A stretch of DNA of 64,000 nt, from positions 992,001 to 1,056,000 of the forward strand of contig JACHMT010000005.1 of assembly GCA_014208095.1 (NCBI GenBank), read 5' to 3'. Position 1 is the stretch's first letter. Every line of letters begins with the position of its first letter. A program made the translations under genes and the position numbers. The notes beneath the pieces are model-generated. The model made no database searches, had not been told where the DNA came from, and worked only from the letters and a program-made list of their open reading frames with translations. The stretch comes from Actinospineispora eucalypti. GTDB taxonomy: Bacteria; Actinomycetota; Actinomycetes; Mycobacteriales; Pseudonocardiaceae. Shown here in pieces: positions 27,400-36,039 of this stretch.

Positions 27400-29742
27400 A
27401 TGAGCACTGCCGAGCAGCCCGACATAGGTCTGCTACGACAGCTATGGCGATTTCGGGCATACGGACGACGCGAGCTTCGACCTCTGCTCATAGGTACCTC
27501 GATGCGGGCCGGGGAGCTTGCGGCGGATCTCGCCGCGCCCTGGCCGCTCGCCCTGGTCATTGACCATGTGTTGTTGAAGAAGCCGCTGCCGGGGTTTTTT
27601 GCCCCGGTGGCGACCATTTTCGGTGAGGCGCCCGTCGCCAAGTTCGCGGTGGCGGCGGTCGCGGTGCTGCTCATCACCGCCACATCCGGGATGTTCGACT
27701 ACCTGGGCGACCGGATGATGAACAGCTCGGGTGAGCGGATCACGTCCTCCATCAGGTCGGACGTGTTCGCGCACCTGCAGCGGCTGCCCATGACGTACCA
27801 CGACGAGCAGCCGGTGGGTGAGCTGACCAGCCGGGTGGCCACGGACACCGGGCGGATCGAGAACGGCCTGGTGGAGCTGTTCTCCACGTTCATCCCGGGC
27901 GTGCTCTCGCTGGTCGGCTTCGCGGTGGTGATGCTGACCATCGACTGGCGCCTGGGCCTGATCGCGCTGGCGGCCGCGCCGCTGGTGTTCGCCACCGCGT
28001 CCCGCTACACCCGGCTCACCCGGAAGGCGGCCCGGCAGCGCCGGGCCGCTGAGGGCCGGATGTCCGGGTTCATCGCCGAGTCGCTGCAGGGCATGCGCAC
28101 CATCCACGCGTTCGGCAGCCAGGACGCGCACGACCGGCGGTTCGCCGACGGCAACGCCGACGTGCTGCGCACCGGGCTGCGCTCGGTGGAGCTGCGCGCG
28201 CGGTTCACTCCGCTGCTCGAGGCGGTCAGCTCGATCGGCACCGCCTCGCTGCTCTTCGTGGGTGGCTACGGTGCGATGAACAACTGGTGGACCATCGGTG
28301 TGCTGATGGTGGTCAGCAGCTACCTGAAGGACATGCTGAAGCCGTTGCGGTCGCTGTCCAAGCTGGCGCTGACCTTCACCCAGGGCGCGGCGTCCGCCGA
28401 GCGGATCGCGGCCATCTTCGACGAGCCCCGGCCCTCGCCCGGGGACGGGGCCGGACTGCCGGAGCGGATCGCCGGCGGACTCCACCTGAGCAACGTGCGG
28501 CTGGACTACGGCCGCGGCCCGGTGCTGAACGGCCTGGAGTTCACCGTCCGGCCCGGGGAACGGATCGCCCTGCTCGGCGCGAACGGTGCCGGCAAGTCCA
28601 CCGTGCTCTCCCTGATCGCGGGCCTGTACGCGCCCACCGAGGGGGACGTGCTGCTGGACGGCACGCCGTTGAGCGAGGCACCCGACTGGTGGCGGCACCG
28701 GCAGGTCTCCATGGTGCTGCAGGACACCTTCCTGTTCTCCGGCACCATCGCGGACAACATCCGGTACGGGCGCCCGGACGCCACCGACGAAGAGGTGACC
28801 GACGCGGCGGCCGCGGCGCTGGTCAACGAGTTCACCGACCGGCTCGAGCACGGCCTGTTCACCAAGCTCTCCGACGGCGGCGTCGGCCTCTCCGGCGGCC
28901 AGCGGCAGCGAGTGGGCATCGCCCGCGCGTTGTTGCTGGACGCTCCGGTGGTGCTGCTCGACGAGCCGACCACCGGCCTGGACGTGCACGCCGAGGAACT
29001 GGTCGTGCGGGCGCTGACCAGGCTGGCCGAGGGCCGCACGGTGCTGATGACCACGCACCGGCCGGCGCTGATCCGGCTGGCCACCCGGGTGGTGCACCTG
29101 GAGAAGGGCCGGCTGCGCGTGGAGCAGCCCCGGATGGACCCCAGGCAGCGGCCGATGCCGCCGCGTGTGCAGCAGCCCCGGTTCGGGCCGCAGCCACCGA
29201 TGATCAACCCGAACGAGCCGACCCGGCGCCTGCCGGTGATCCAGGACGGCTTCCGGGGGCCGGGCGCCCGGGTGCCCCGGATCGGCACCTTCGACCGTCA
29301 GATGCCGCCGCTGAACCCGGCCAACGGCACCGGCGGCCTGCCCATGCCGAAGGGGCGGCCCGGCACCGGGCAGTTCGCCGCCACCAACGGCCAGCCGTCC
29401 AACGGCCAGCCGGAGAACGGCTATCCGCGCAACGGCCTGCCCCCCAACGGCAACGGGAACGGCAACAACGGCAACGGCAGCAACGGCAGCAACGGCAACG
29501 GTGTGTCGAACGGCCACCCGAACGGCAACGGGCACGCCGCCGACGGCCAGTCGGGCAACGGCCATCGCCTCAACGGCCAGCACGCCGAGGAGGAGCGGGC
29601 CAACGGCGAGTACTCCGGCAACGGCCACCACGCCTCCAACGGCAACGGCCACCGGCTGGACGAGGTGGACGAGCCCTCGGACGGCGGCAGCTATCCGCGC
29701 CGGCACGCCCGCGAGGACGAAGAGTCCACTCAATTGCGCTGA
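27400..29742 (+). CDS. ABC exporter (fused membrane and ATPase domains) with Asn/Gly-rich C-terminal tail
   Basis: 780 residues. The membrane domain (~20-330, six segments) precedes an ATPase domain (~365-590) with Walker A LLGANGAGKSTVLSL, Q-loop SMVLQDTFLFSGTIADNIRYG, signature LSGGQRQRVGIARALL and Walker B VVLLDEPTTGLD. This is a type IV exporter half-transporter that would function as a dimer. The unusual part is the tail (~595-780): a Pro/Arg-rich linker, then a long low-complexity run of NGN, NGQP and NGNGH units and an acidic end. The tail is cytoplasmic by topology. A strong hairpin terminator begins at the stop codon. The cargo is unknown. Confidence 0.88.
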   Translation: MSTAEQPDIGLLRQLWRFRAYGRRELRPLLIGTSMRAGELAADLAAPWPLALVIDHVLLKKPLPGFFAPVATIFGEAPVAKFAVAAVAVLLITATSGMFDYLGDRMMNSSGERITSSIRSDVFAHLQRLPMTYHDEQPVGELTSRVATDTGRIENGLVELFSTFIPGVLSLVGFAVVMLTIDWRLGLIALAAAPLVFATASRYTRLTRKAARQRRAAEGRMSGFIAESLQGMRTIHAFGSQDAHDRRFADGNADVLRTGLRSVELRARFTPLLEAVSSIGTASLLFVGGYGAMNNWWTIGVLMVVSSYLKDMLKPLRSLSKLALTFTQGAASAERIAAIFDEPRPSPGDGAGLPERIAGGLHLSNVRLDYGRGPVLNGLEFTVRPGERIALLGANGAGKSTVLSLIAGLYAPTEGDVLLDGTPLSEAPDWWRHRQVSMVLQDTFLFSGTIADNIRYGRPDATDEEVTDAAAAALVNEFTDRLEHGLFTKLSDGGVGLSGGQRQRVGIARALLLDAPVVLLDEPTTGLDVHAEELVVRALTRLAEGRTVLMTTHRPALIRLATRVVHLEKGRLRVEQPRMDPRQRPMPPRVQQPRFGPQPPMINPNEPTRRLPVIQDGFRGPGARVPRIGTFDRQMPPLNPANGTGGLPMPKGRPGTGQFAATNGQPSNGQPENGYPRNGLPPNGNGNGNNGNGSNGSNGNGVSNGHPNGNGHAADGQSGNGHRLNGQHAEEERANGEYSGNGHHASNGNGHRLDEVDEPSDGGSYPRRHAREDEESTQLR

Positions 29743-29777
29743 ACGATTGGCGAGCCGGCCGGTTTCGCCAATCGTTC
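29741..29777 (+). terminator. Hairpin terminator after the ABC exporter
   Basis: Perfect 13-bp inverted repeat GAACGATTGGCGA / TCGCCAATCGTTC (29741-29753 and 29765-29777) with an 11-nt loop, starting inside the stop codon of the exporter. No T-run follows, as is common in actinomycetes. Confidence 0.8.
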
Positions 29778-29885
29778 GGCCGGCCGGGGCCTCCGGCTTG
29801 ACAGGAATTTGGCCGCCGTTCAGGCTCTCCCCACGGTGATCGCGCGGGTGGGCGCGTGATCACGGGACGAGCGACGGAGGTCGTC

Positions 29886-31403
29886 ATGTCGCAACCAGCC
29901 GCTGGCCCGGAATCGGGTGCAATTAGAAGTCTTATTCCAGCTCGAATAGACCGACTACCCTGGTCGCCATTTCATACCAGATTGGTCGCCGCGCTCGGCG
30001 TTGCCTGGGTGCTGGACGGCCTGGAAATCACCGTCGTCAGTTCGATCGCCGCATTGCTCACCAAGCCGGAGTCGCTGAACCTGCCGGCCGTCGTGGTCAC
30101 CGGAAGCGCCTCGGTATACCTGCTCGGCGAGGTGGCCGGGGCGTTGTTCTTCGGCCATCTCTCGGACCGGCTGGGCCGGCGGAACCTGTTCATCCTGACC
30201 CTGGCCATCTATCTGATCGGCAGTGGCCTCACCGCGTTGACACTGAGCAACGGGCCGGTCTCGATCGGCTGGCTGTTCCTCACCCGGTTCATTGCCGGTA
30301 TGGGCATCGGCGGGGAGTACGCGGCAATCAACTCCGCCATCGACGAGCTGATTCCCGCGCAGTATCGCGGCCGGATCGACCTGCTGGTCAACGGCACCTA
30401 CTGGCTGGGCGCGCTGTTCGGCACGCTGGGTTCGTTCATTCTGCTGAACGAGTTGGAGCCGAACCTCGCCTGGCGGCTGGCGTTCCTGCTGGGGCCGGTG
30501 CTCGGTCTGATCATCATCATCGTCCGGCGAAACCTGCCGGAGAGCCCGCGATGGCAGATCATGAATGGCAGGGCGGAGGAGGCCGAGGCGTCGATCTCAC
30601 AGATCGAACGCGAGGTCGAGCGCACCGGCCGGGCGCTCCCGCCGGTGGACGAGAGCAAGGTGCTGGAACTGCGGCCGGCGGAAAAGATTGGCTACGTCCA
30701 GCTCACCAAGGTGCTGTTCAAGGAGTATCCGACACGCGCCGTACTCGGCGCCTCCCTGATGATTACCCAGTCCTTCCTGTACAACTCCATCTTCTTCACG
30801 TACACGATCGTGCTGGCCAAGTTCTACGGCGTCCCGGCGGAAAGCGCCCCGGTATACCTGATCGCCTTCTGTATCGGAAACTTCCTCGGTCCGCTCCTGC
30901 TCGGGCGATTCTTCGATACCGTCGGACGCAAGGTAATGATCTCCGGCACGTATATCCTTTCCGGCATTCTGCTGGCGATCAGCGCGGTGCTGTTCAACCA
31001 GGGCATGCTCACCGCGATGACCCAGACCCTGGCCTGGTGTCTGATCTTCTTCTTTGCCTCGGCCGGGGCCAGCGCCGGTTACCTGACGGTGAGCGAGCTG
31101 TTCCCGCTGGAGGTGCGGGCCAAGGCGATCGCGGTGTTCTTCTGCATCGCGCAGGCGTTCGGTGCGCTCGGGCCGGTGATCTACGGCAAGCTGATCGGCG
31201 AGGGGCCGGACCCCGACGTCGGCAACATGTTCATCGGTTTCATGATGGCCGCCGTGATCATGATCATCGGTGGCCTGGTGGCGGTCGTGTTCGGGGTGAA
31301 CGCCGAGGGCAAGTCGCTGGAGGATCTCGCCCCGCCGCTGGGCTCGCTGGACCGCCCCGGTTCGGCGCGCGCGGAAGGCGCCGCGCCGCCCTCGCCGGCC
31401 TGA
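29886..31403 (+). CDS. MFS transporter, sugar/organic-acid porter type
   Basis: 505 residues with 12 predicted membrane segments. Landmarks: AALGVAWVLDGLEITVVSS (segment 1), HLSDRLGRRNLFI (the A-like loop motif), IAGMGIGGEYAAINSAIDE and the central YRGRIDLLVNGTYWLGAL. The pattern fits MHS/sugar-porter-like members of the superfamily. The substrate is unknown. ATG 29886 with GGAGG upstream. The first ~20 codons are noticeably less G/C-biased than the rest. A hairpin terminator follows at 31421. The downstream PucR regulator may control it. Confidence 0.87.
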   Translation: MSQPAAGPESGAIRSLIPARIDRLPWSPFHTRLVAALGVAWVLDGLEITVVSSIAALLTKPESLNLPAVVVTGSASVYLLGEVAGALFFGHLSDRLGRRNLFILTLAIYLIGSGLTALTLSNGPVSIGWLFLTRFIAGMGIGGEYAAINSAIDELIPAQYRGRIDLLVNGTYWLGALFGTLGSFILLNELEPNLAWRLAFLLGPVLGLIIIIVRRNLPESPRWQIMNGRAEEAEASISQIEREVERTGRALPPVDESKVLELRPAEKIGYVQLTKVLFKEYPTRAVLGASLMITQSFLYNSIFFTYTIVLAKFYGVPAESAPVYLIAFCIGNFLGPLLLGRFFDTVGRKVMISGTYILSGILLAISAVLFNQGMLTAMTQTLAWCLIFFFASAGASAGYLTVSELFPLEVRAKAIAVFFCIAQAFGALGPVIYGKLIGEGPDPDVGNMFIGFMMAAVIMIIGGLVAVVFGVNAEGKSLEDLAPPLGSLDRPGSARAEGAAPPSPA

Positions 31404-31420
31404 GCGCGAATCCGAGTTCG

Positions 31421-31464
31421 GCTCCGGCGTGACACCCGGTCGTGTTCAGGTGCCACGCCGGAGC
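31421..31464 (+). terminator. Hairpin terminator after the MFS gene
   Basis: Perfect 11-bp inverted repeat GCTCCGGCGTG / CACGCCGGAGC (31421-31431 and 31454-31464) with a 22-nt loop, 17 bp after the stop codon. Confidence 0.65.
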
Positions 31465-31591
31465 TGACCTGCCTCCGCTCCCGGGGTAGGTTCTGGTCCA
31501 GGTTGCGCTATAACGAGGCGGACGTTGTCTTCCCGTCACAACGTGGCCGCCAGGTTCCGTGCCTCGGACACGATGACCAGGAGGGCGGGCG

Positions 31592-32854
31592 GTGACAGCG
31601 TCACAGGACTCGACGAGGACGTCGAAGCTGAGGAGCACCGTGTCCGTTACCGTTCTGCACCCAGGTTCGAGTTCTCTCCTGCGTGGCCTCGCCACCCGGC
31701 TGGACAGCCCCGCGCGTGGCGAGGCGGTGTCCGACACCGTGCTGCGGACGGTGTTCCCGGACCGGGCGGGGGACCGAGGCTTCGTGGCCACCCTGCGCCG
31801 CTGCTCCATGGAGAACGTGGCCTGCGCGTCCGGCGTGCTGGCCGGCCGGCTCGCGCTGACCGACGTGGATGCCCCGTGCGCGCGCGATTTCGCCGCGCTG
31901 GTGGCCCGGCTGGGCATCCCGCTGCCCGAGCTGGAGCGGGCCTACCGGGTCGGCGTGGAGCGGCTCTGGCAGGAGTGGTTCGACCTGTGCCGGGGCAGCG
32001 AGGGGCACGGCGAGCTGCCCGACCTGCTCGGCGGCTCCACCTCCCTGCTCTTCGGCTACGTGGACCAGGTGCTGCAGCAGGTGGTGGCCCGGCACTCCGA
32101 GGTGACCGAGGAGATGGCGGCCACCAGCGAGGACCGCCGGCGCGAACTGGTGCTGGCGCTGCTGGACGGCTCCGAGCCCACCCCGGAGACCGATGCCGCC
32201 CTGGGTTACCGGATGCGGGGCACGCACGTCGGGCTGCTGTTCACCGGGGACGGCCAGCGCGAGGTGAGCCGGGCGCTGGGCGCGCTGCGGGAGCGCAGCG
32301 GGGCGTGGGGGAGCCTGCTGGTGCGGCCGGACGCGAGCGCCTGGTTCGGCTGGCTGGGCTACCCGGACCGGGTGGACTCCGGCCGGCTGGAGCTGCTGCG
32401 CCGCACGGCCGGCGGGCTGGACGTGGAGATCTCCATCGGCGAGCCGGGCCGGGGCCTGGCCGGGTTCCGGCGGGGCAACGAGACCGCCCGGCGCACCGCC
32501 GGCCTGCGCGCCACCCTGTACCGGGCGCCGAGCTGCCTGTGCGCCCGGGACCTGCGGCTGGAGTCGTTGCTGCTGACCCACCCGGAGTCCGCGCGCCGGT
32601 TCGTCCGGGACGAGCTGGGCGAGCTGGCCGGGCCGGGCGAACGGTCCGGGCGCATCCGGGCCACCCTGCTGGCCTCGCTCACCGCCGGCTCCCAGGCCAA
32701 GGCGGCCGTCGAGCTGGGCATCCACGAGAACACGGTGCGCATGCGCATCCGTGCGGCGGCGCAGGAGCTCGGTGCCGCGTTGTCGGAACGCCGCACCGAG
32801 CTCCTGGTCGCTTTGCGCCTGTGCGAGGCGTTGGGCCCCGTCGACGCGTTCTAG
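31592..32854 (+). CDS. PucR-family transcriptional regulator
   Basis: 420 residues. The C-terminal PucR helix-turn-helix is at ~355-415, with ATLLASLTAGSQAKAAVELGIHENTVRMRI as the HTH landmark region; the central GGDEF-like CdaR domain is at ~195-310. The N-terminal ~150 residues are a RsbRD_N-like or effector domain. PucR regulators control purine, amino-acid or aromatic catabolism in actinomycetes; the effector here is unknown. GTG 31592 is chosen because AGGAGGG sits about six bases upstream. Confidence 0.88.
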   Translation: MTASQDSTRTSKLRSTVSVTVLHPGSSSLLRGLATRLDSPARGEAVSDTVLRTVFPDRAGDRGFVATLRRCSMENVACASGVLAGRLALTDVDAPCARDFAALVARLGIPLPELERAYRVGVERLWQEWFDLCRGSEGHGELPDLLGGSTSLLFGYVDQVLQQVVARHSEVTEEMAATSEDRRRELVLALLDGSEPTPETDAALGYRMRGTHVGLLFTGDGQREVSRALGALRERSGAWGSLLVRPDASAWFGWLGYPDRVDSGRLELLRRTAGGLDVEISIGEPGRGLAGFRRGNETARRTAGLRATLYRAPSCLCARDLRLESLLLTHPESARRFVRDELGELAGPGERSGRIRATLLASLTAGSQAKAAVELGIHENTVRMRIRAAAQELGAALSERRTELLVALRLCEALGPVDAF

Positions 32855-32876
32855 ACCCAATGCCGTTCGTTCAGCT

Positions 32877-33050
32877 CAGAAGTCGATCTTGCGTGGGCCG
32901 GTGCTGGGGTTTCATGGATTGGCGGTCGTGGTCGTTGCGTTTCTGGCGGGAATCGTGGGTGATCGCTGTCTGTGGCGGTTTAGCCTCGATTTTCGACGCT
33001 GAAGCGCCAGCGACGACGATCACGGGCCAGACGTCAATCTTGCACGGGGC
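32877..33050. repeat. Intergenic element bounded by ~22-bp direct repeats, 151-bp period
   Basis: CAGAAGTCGATCTTGCGTGG (32877 on) and CAGACGTCAATCTTGCACGG (33028 on) match at 16 of these 20 positions in direct orientation, 151 bp apart. The DNA between them is less GC-rich than neighbouring genes and encodes nothing convincing. This looks like one complete unit plus the start of another from a dispersed intergenic repeat family. No transposase or terminal inverted repeat was seen. Confidence 0.55.
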
Positions 33051-33070
33051 TTGAACGACCGGCATTGGTC

Positions 33071-33835
33071 TTAGACCAGGGAGGCGCTCATCCCGCCGTC
33101 CACCACGAATGCCGACCCGTTGGAGAACCGGGAGCGGTCCGAGGCCAGGAAGGCGGCCAGCGGGGTGACGTCCCGCACCTCACCCATCCGGCCCTGCGCC
33201 TGACTGATCACCGCGGTGAAGTCGTCCACGCCCAGCTGCTGCTCGAACTCGGGCGCCCGGTCGGTCACCAGGTCGGTGCCGATGAACCCGGGGCAGATGG
33301 CGTTGACCCGCACCCCGTGGCCGCGGAACTCGATGGCCGCCGTCTTGGTCAGCGAGACCACCGCCGCCTTGGCCGCCGCGTAGTGCCCGATCAGCGGCGA
33401 GCCGGCGAACGCGGTGATCGAGGCCATGGTGATGATCGAGCCACCGCCGGAGGCGGCCATCGCCCGCGCCGCGTGCCGGACCGAGGAGAACACCCCGTCC
33501 AGGTTCACCGCGAGCACCTGGCGCCACGCGTCGATGGTCATGTCGGCCAGCGGGGTCACCGTGCCGATGCCCGCGTTCGCCACCATGATGTCCAGCTTGC
33601 CGTGCCGCCCGACCACGTCCGCGACCAGCGCGGCCACCGCCGCGTCGTCCCGCACGTCGCACACGGCCGATTCGCCCCTGGCCAGTCCGGCGGCGGTCTT
33701 GGCCGCGCCTTCGCCGTCGACGTCGGTGACCACCACGTGGGCGCCCTCGGAGTCCAGCTCGGCGGCGATGCCCGCGCCGAGCCCCTTGGCGCCGCCGGTG
33801 ACGATGGCGATCTTGTCCTTCAACACGTCAGCCAT
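33071..33835 (-). CDS. SDR family oxidoreductase
   Basis: 254 residues with a complete classical SDR set: VTGGAKGLGAGIA cofactor loop, DVRDD, NAGIG, catalytic Ser in MASITAFAG and YAAAKAA, and the C-terminal DGGMSASLV. Asp at the end of the second strand (VVVTDVDG) suggests NAD rather than NADP use. Its ATG (33833-33835) shares a base with the TGA of the upstream SDR gene (TGATG), so the two are translationally coupled. Possibly dehydrogenates an alcohol formed during breakdown of a cyclic or branched substrate (inference from neighbours). Confidence 0.92.
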   Translation of the reverse strand: MADVLKDKIAIVTGGAKGLGAGIAAELDSEGAHVVVTDVDGEGAAKTAAGLARGESAVCDVRDDAAVAALVADVVGRHGKLDIMVANAGIGTVTPLADMTIDAWRQVLAVNLDGVFSSVRHAARAMAASGGGSIITMASITAFAGSPLIGHYAAAKAAVVSLTKTAAIEFRGHGVRVNAICPGFIGTDLVTDRAPEFEQQLGVDDFTAVISQAQGRMGEVRDVTPLAAFLASDRSRFSNGSAFVVDGGMSASLV

Positions 33836-34599
33836 CAGAGCAAGCTCCCGGTGAGTCCGCTGTCCAGGGTGTAGTGCGCGCCGGTGACGAACCGCGCGTC
33901 GTCCGAGGCGAGGAACGCCACCATCTCGGCGACCTCCTCGGGGGTGCCCAGCCGCTGCTGCTTCACCGCGACCAGGTCGTCGAAGTTGGCGCCGGTCGCC
34001 CCCTCGAACGGGTTGACCAGCCGGGCCACCATCTCGGTCTGGATGAACGAGGGGCACACCGCGTTGACCCGGATGCCGGCCGCCCGCAGCTCGATGGCCG
34101 CCGTCTCGGTCAGCCGCAGCACGGCCGCCTTGGAGGCGCAGTAGGAGCCGAGCAGCGGCACGCCCCCGAGGCCCGCCACCGAGGACATGTTCACGATCGC
34201 GCCGCCGCCCGACGCGACCAGCGCCGGCGTCTGGTGCTTGATGCCGAAGAACACGCCCTTGACGTTGATGTCCATCAGGCGGTCGAACTCTTCCTCGGTC
34301 TGCTCGACCAGCGGCTTGCCGATCTCGATGCCGGCGTTGTTCACCGCGATGTCCAGCCCGCCGAGGGTGTCCACGCAGGCCCGCACCGAGGCGGCCACGT
34401 CCGCCTCCGAGGTCACGTCGGAGACCAGTGGGTGGGCGGCATCACCCAGGTCGGCGGCCGTCTTGGCGACCAGGTCGCCGTCGATGTCCGTGAGCAGGAC
34501 CCGCGCGCCGCGCGCCACGAACAGCTCCGCGACGGCGCGGCCCAAGCCCTGGGCGGCGCCGGTCACCAGCGCCCGCTTGTCCTTCAGATCAGAGAGCAT
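33835..34599 (-). CDS. SDR family oxidoreductase
   Basis: 254 residues, paralogous to its downstream neighbour. Landmarks: VTGAAQGLGRAVAELF, DIDGD after strand two (NAD preference), NNAGIEIGKPL, SSVAGLGGVPLLGSYCASKAAV with Ser, Tyr and Lys of the active site. ATG 34597-34599. First gene of a two-SDR unit. A 19-bp box at 34633-34651, 33 bp upstream, is repeated almost exactly in front of the flavin-dependent oxidoreductase gene, suggesting joint control. Confidence 0.92.
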   Translation of the reverse strand: MLSDLKDKRALVTGAAQGLGRAVAELFVARGARVLLTDIDGDLVAKTAADLGDAAHPLVSDVTSEADVAASVRACVDTLGGLDIAVNNAGIEIGKPLVEQTEEEFDRLMDINVKGVFFGIKHQTPALVASGGGAIVNMSSVAGLGGVPLLGSYCASKAAVLRLTETAAIELRAAGIRVNAVCPSFIQTEMVARLVNPFEGATGANFDDLVAVKQQRLGTPEEVAEMVAFLASDDARFVTGAHYTLDSGLTGSLL

Positions 34600-34632
34600 G
34601 TGCCGAGGCTAGGGTGACCCGCGCCGCACGGA

Positions 34633-34651
34633 TATGTCGAAATCCCACTGT
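34633..34651. promoter_or_regulatory. Shared upstream box, copy 1
   Basis: TATGTCGAAATCCCACTGT, identical at 18 of 19 positions to 35924-35942. Lies 33 bp upstream of the first SDR start. Function unknown; could be an operator or part of a promoter shared by both minus-strand units. Confidence 0.6.
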
Positions 34652-34686
34652 TCCCGGGTGTCACCCGGTGGGTTCGGGACAGCCCC

Positions 34687-35871
34687 TCAGCCCGCGCCGG
34701 CCTCCTCCGCCTTGCGTTCCGCGTGGTACTTGTCCGACCAGGCCTGGATCGCGGCGCCGTTCTTCGCGTCCAGCTCGCCGTGCCGGCCGCGCGCCCAGGA
34801 CTCGGCGGCCAGCAGCCGCCGCTGGGACGGCTGGAAGGCCGGCATCACGTGCCGGGCGAACAGCTCGTAGTGCCGCTGCGTCGCCTCCCAGTTGGCCCAG
34901 TCGTGCTGCATCATCATGTAGCAGCCGAAGCCGCCGTTGGACTGGTCCACCAGCCGCTGGATCTGGGTGATCGCCTCGTCCGGCGTGCCGATCACGCCCA
35001 GCCCGGTCTCGTTGATCCAGGCCACCCGCTCCTCGAAGGTGTCGCCCTCGGCGCGGAAGGTGGGCAGCGCCAGGGTGCGCTGGGTGTAGTCGCAGAACTG
35101 GTCGAACCCGTAGCGGACGTCCTCGATGGCCTGTTTCTTCGTCTCCGCGATGTGCATCGGGCCGACCAGCCGCCAGCGGGACCGATCGGTGGTCCGGCCG
35201 TGCCGGTTGGCCTCCGCCTCCACCACGTTCCAGTGGTGTGCCAGCACGTCGAACCCCTCGCGGGTGGTCGCGCCGAGGGAGAGCAGCCCGAGGCCGTGCG
35301 TGCCGGCCAGGATCGGCCCGGCGGGGGAGACGGTCGCGGCCACCGCGATCTCGAAGCACGGGTCGGTGTACGGGGCCAGCTGGGTCCGCGCGTCCACCAG
35401 GTTGTACCGGTCGGTCCGGTGGCTGACCCGCTCGTCGGTGTGCAGCAGCCGCAGCAGCACCTCCAGGTCTTCGCCCAGGGCCGGGCGCAGCTGCGCCGGC
35501 TCGAGGCCGATCATCTCCGCGTCGGTGGGCAGCGAGCCGGGACCGACGCCGAGCATGAGCCGCCCGCGCAGCAGGTGGTCCACCAGGATCGCCTGGTCGG
35601 CTACCCACAGCGGGTTGTGGTACGGCAGCGAGACGACCCCGGTGCCCAGCTTGATGTTCCTGGTCACCGCGCCGGCGTGGGCGATGAAGGTGAGCGGGTC
35701 GGCGATGATCTCGGTGCCGGCGGAGTGGTGTTCCCCGATCCAGGCCTCGTCGTAGCCGAGCCGGTCCATCAGCTGCAGCGTCTCGATGTCCCGCTGCAGC
35801 GAGGTGGTGGCGTTCTGGGTGGGTGGGCTGTTGAACGGGGGCATGAAGATGCCGAACCGCAGCTTGTTCAC
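34687..35871 (-). CDS. LLM-class flavin-dependent oxidoreductase
   Basis: 394 residues. The luciferase-like TIM barrel begins LRFGIFMPPFNSPP and has LMDRLGYDEAWIGEHHSAG, ADPLTFIAHAGAVTRNIKLGTGV and HNPLWVADQAILVDHLLRGR (here only a landmark region, residues ~100-120). These are typical of the bacterial-luciferase/alkanal- and ketone-monooxygenase group that uses reduced FMN and oxygen. GTG 35869-35871 has AGGAG seven bases upstream; the longer frame lacks a ribosome site. The oxidised substrate is unknown. With two SDRs and an acyl-CoA synthetase next to it, a monooxygenase step on a cyclic ketone or terpenoid-like compound is plausible (inference). Confidence 0.9.
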   Translation of the reverse strand: MNKLRFGIFMPPFNSPPTQNATTSLQRDIETLQLMDRLGYDEAWIGEHHSAGTEIIADPLTFIAHAGAVTRNIKLGTGVVSLPYHNPLWVADQAILVDHLLRGRLMLGVGPGSLPTDAEMIGLEPAQLRPALGEDLEVLLRLLHTDERVSHRTDRYNLVDARTQLAPYTDPCFEIAVAATVSPAGPILAGTHGLGLLSLGATTREGFDVLAHHWNVVEAEANRHGRTTDRSRWRLVGPMHIAETKKQAIEDVRYGFDQFCDYTQRTLALPTFRAEGDTFEERVAWINETGLGVIGTPDEAITQIQRLVDQSNGGFGCYMMMQHDWANWEATQRHYELFARHVMPAFQPSQRRLLAAESWARGRHGELDAKNGAAIQAWSDKYHAERKAEEAGAG

Positions 35872-35923
35872 TACGCGCTCCTGGTTCTGTCGCCGGTGAC
35901 GCCTGGGCTGTCCGGGTCGATCG

Positions 35924-35942
35924 TATGTCGGAATCCCACTGT
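35924..35942. promoter_or_regulatory. Shared upstream box, copy 2
   Basis: TATGTCGGAATCCCACTGT, one mismatch from 34633-34651, in the same orientation. Lies 53 bp upstream of the flavin-dependent oxidoreductase start and 98 bp upstream of the divergent acyl-CoA synthetase start. Confidence 0.6.
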
Positions 35943-36039
35943 CGCCCGTCGGCAAAGGGTGGGCCGTCGACATTGGCCGGACCGGCCGGGACGACCAGGA
36001 TCACTGTGGACGTTTCGAGCAACGGGCAGGAGGAGTCGC

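Noticed and set aside
32871..33065. 64-residue protein on the minus strand between pucR and the SDR
   Set aside because: It lies entirely within the direct-repeat intergenic unit and has poor codon bias.
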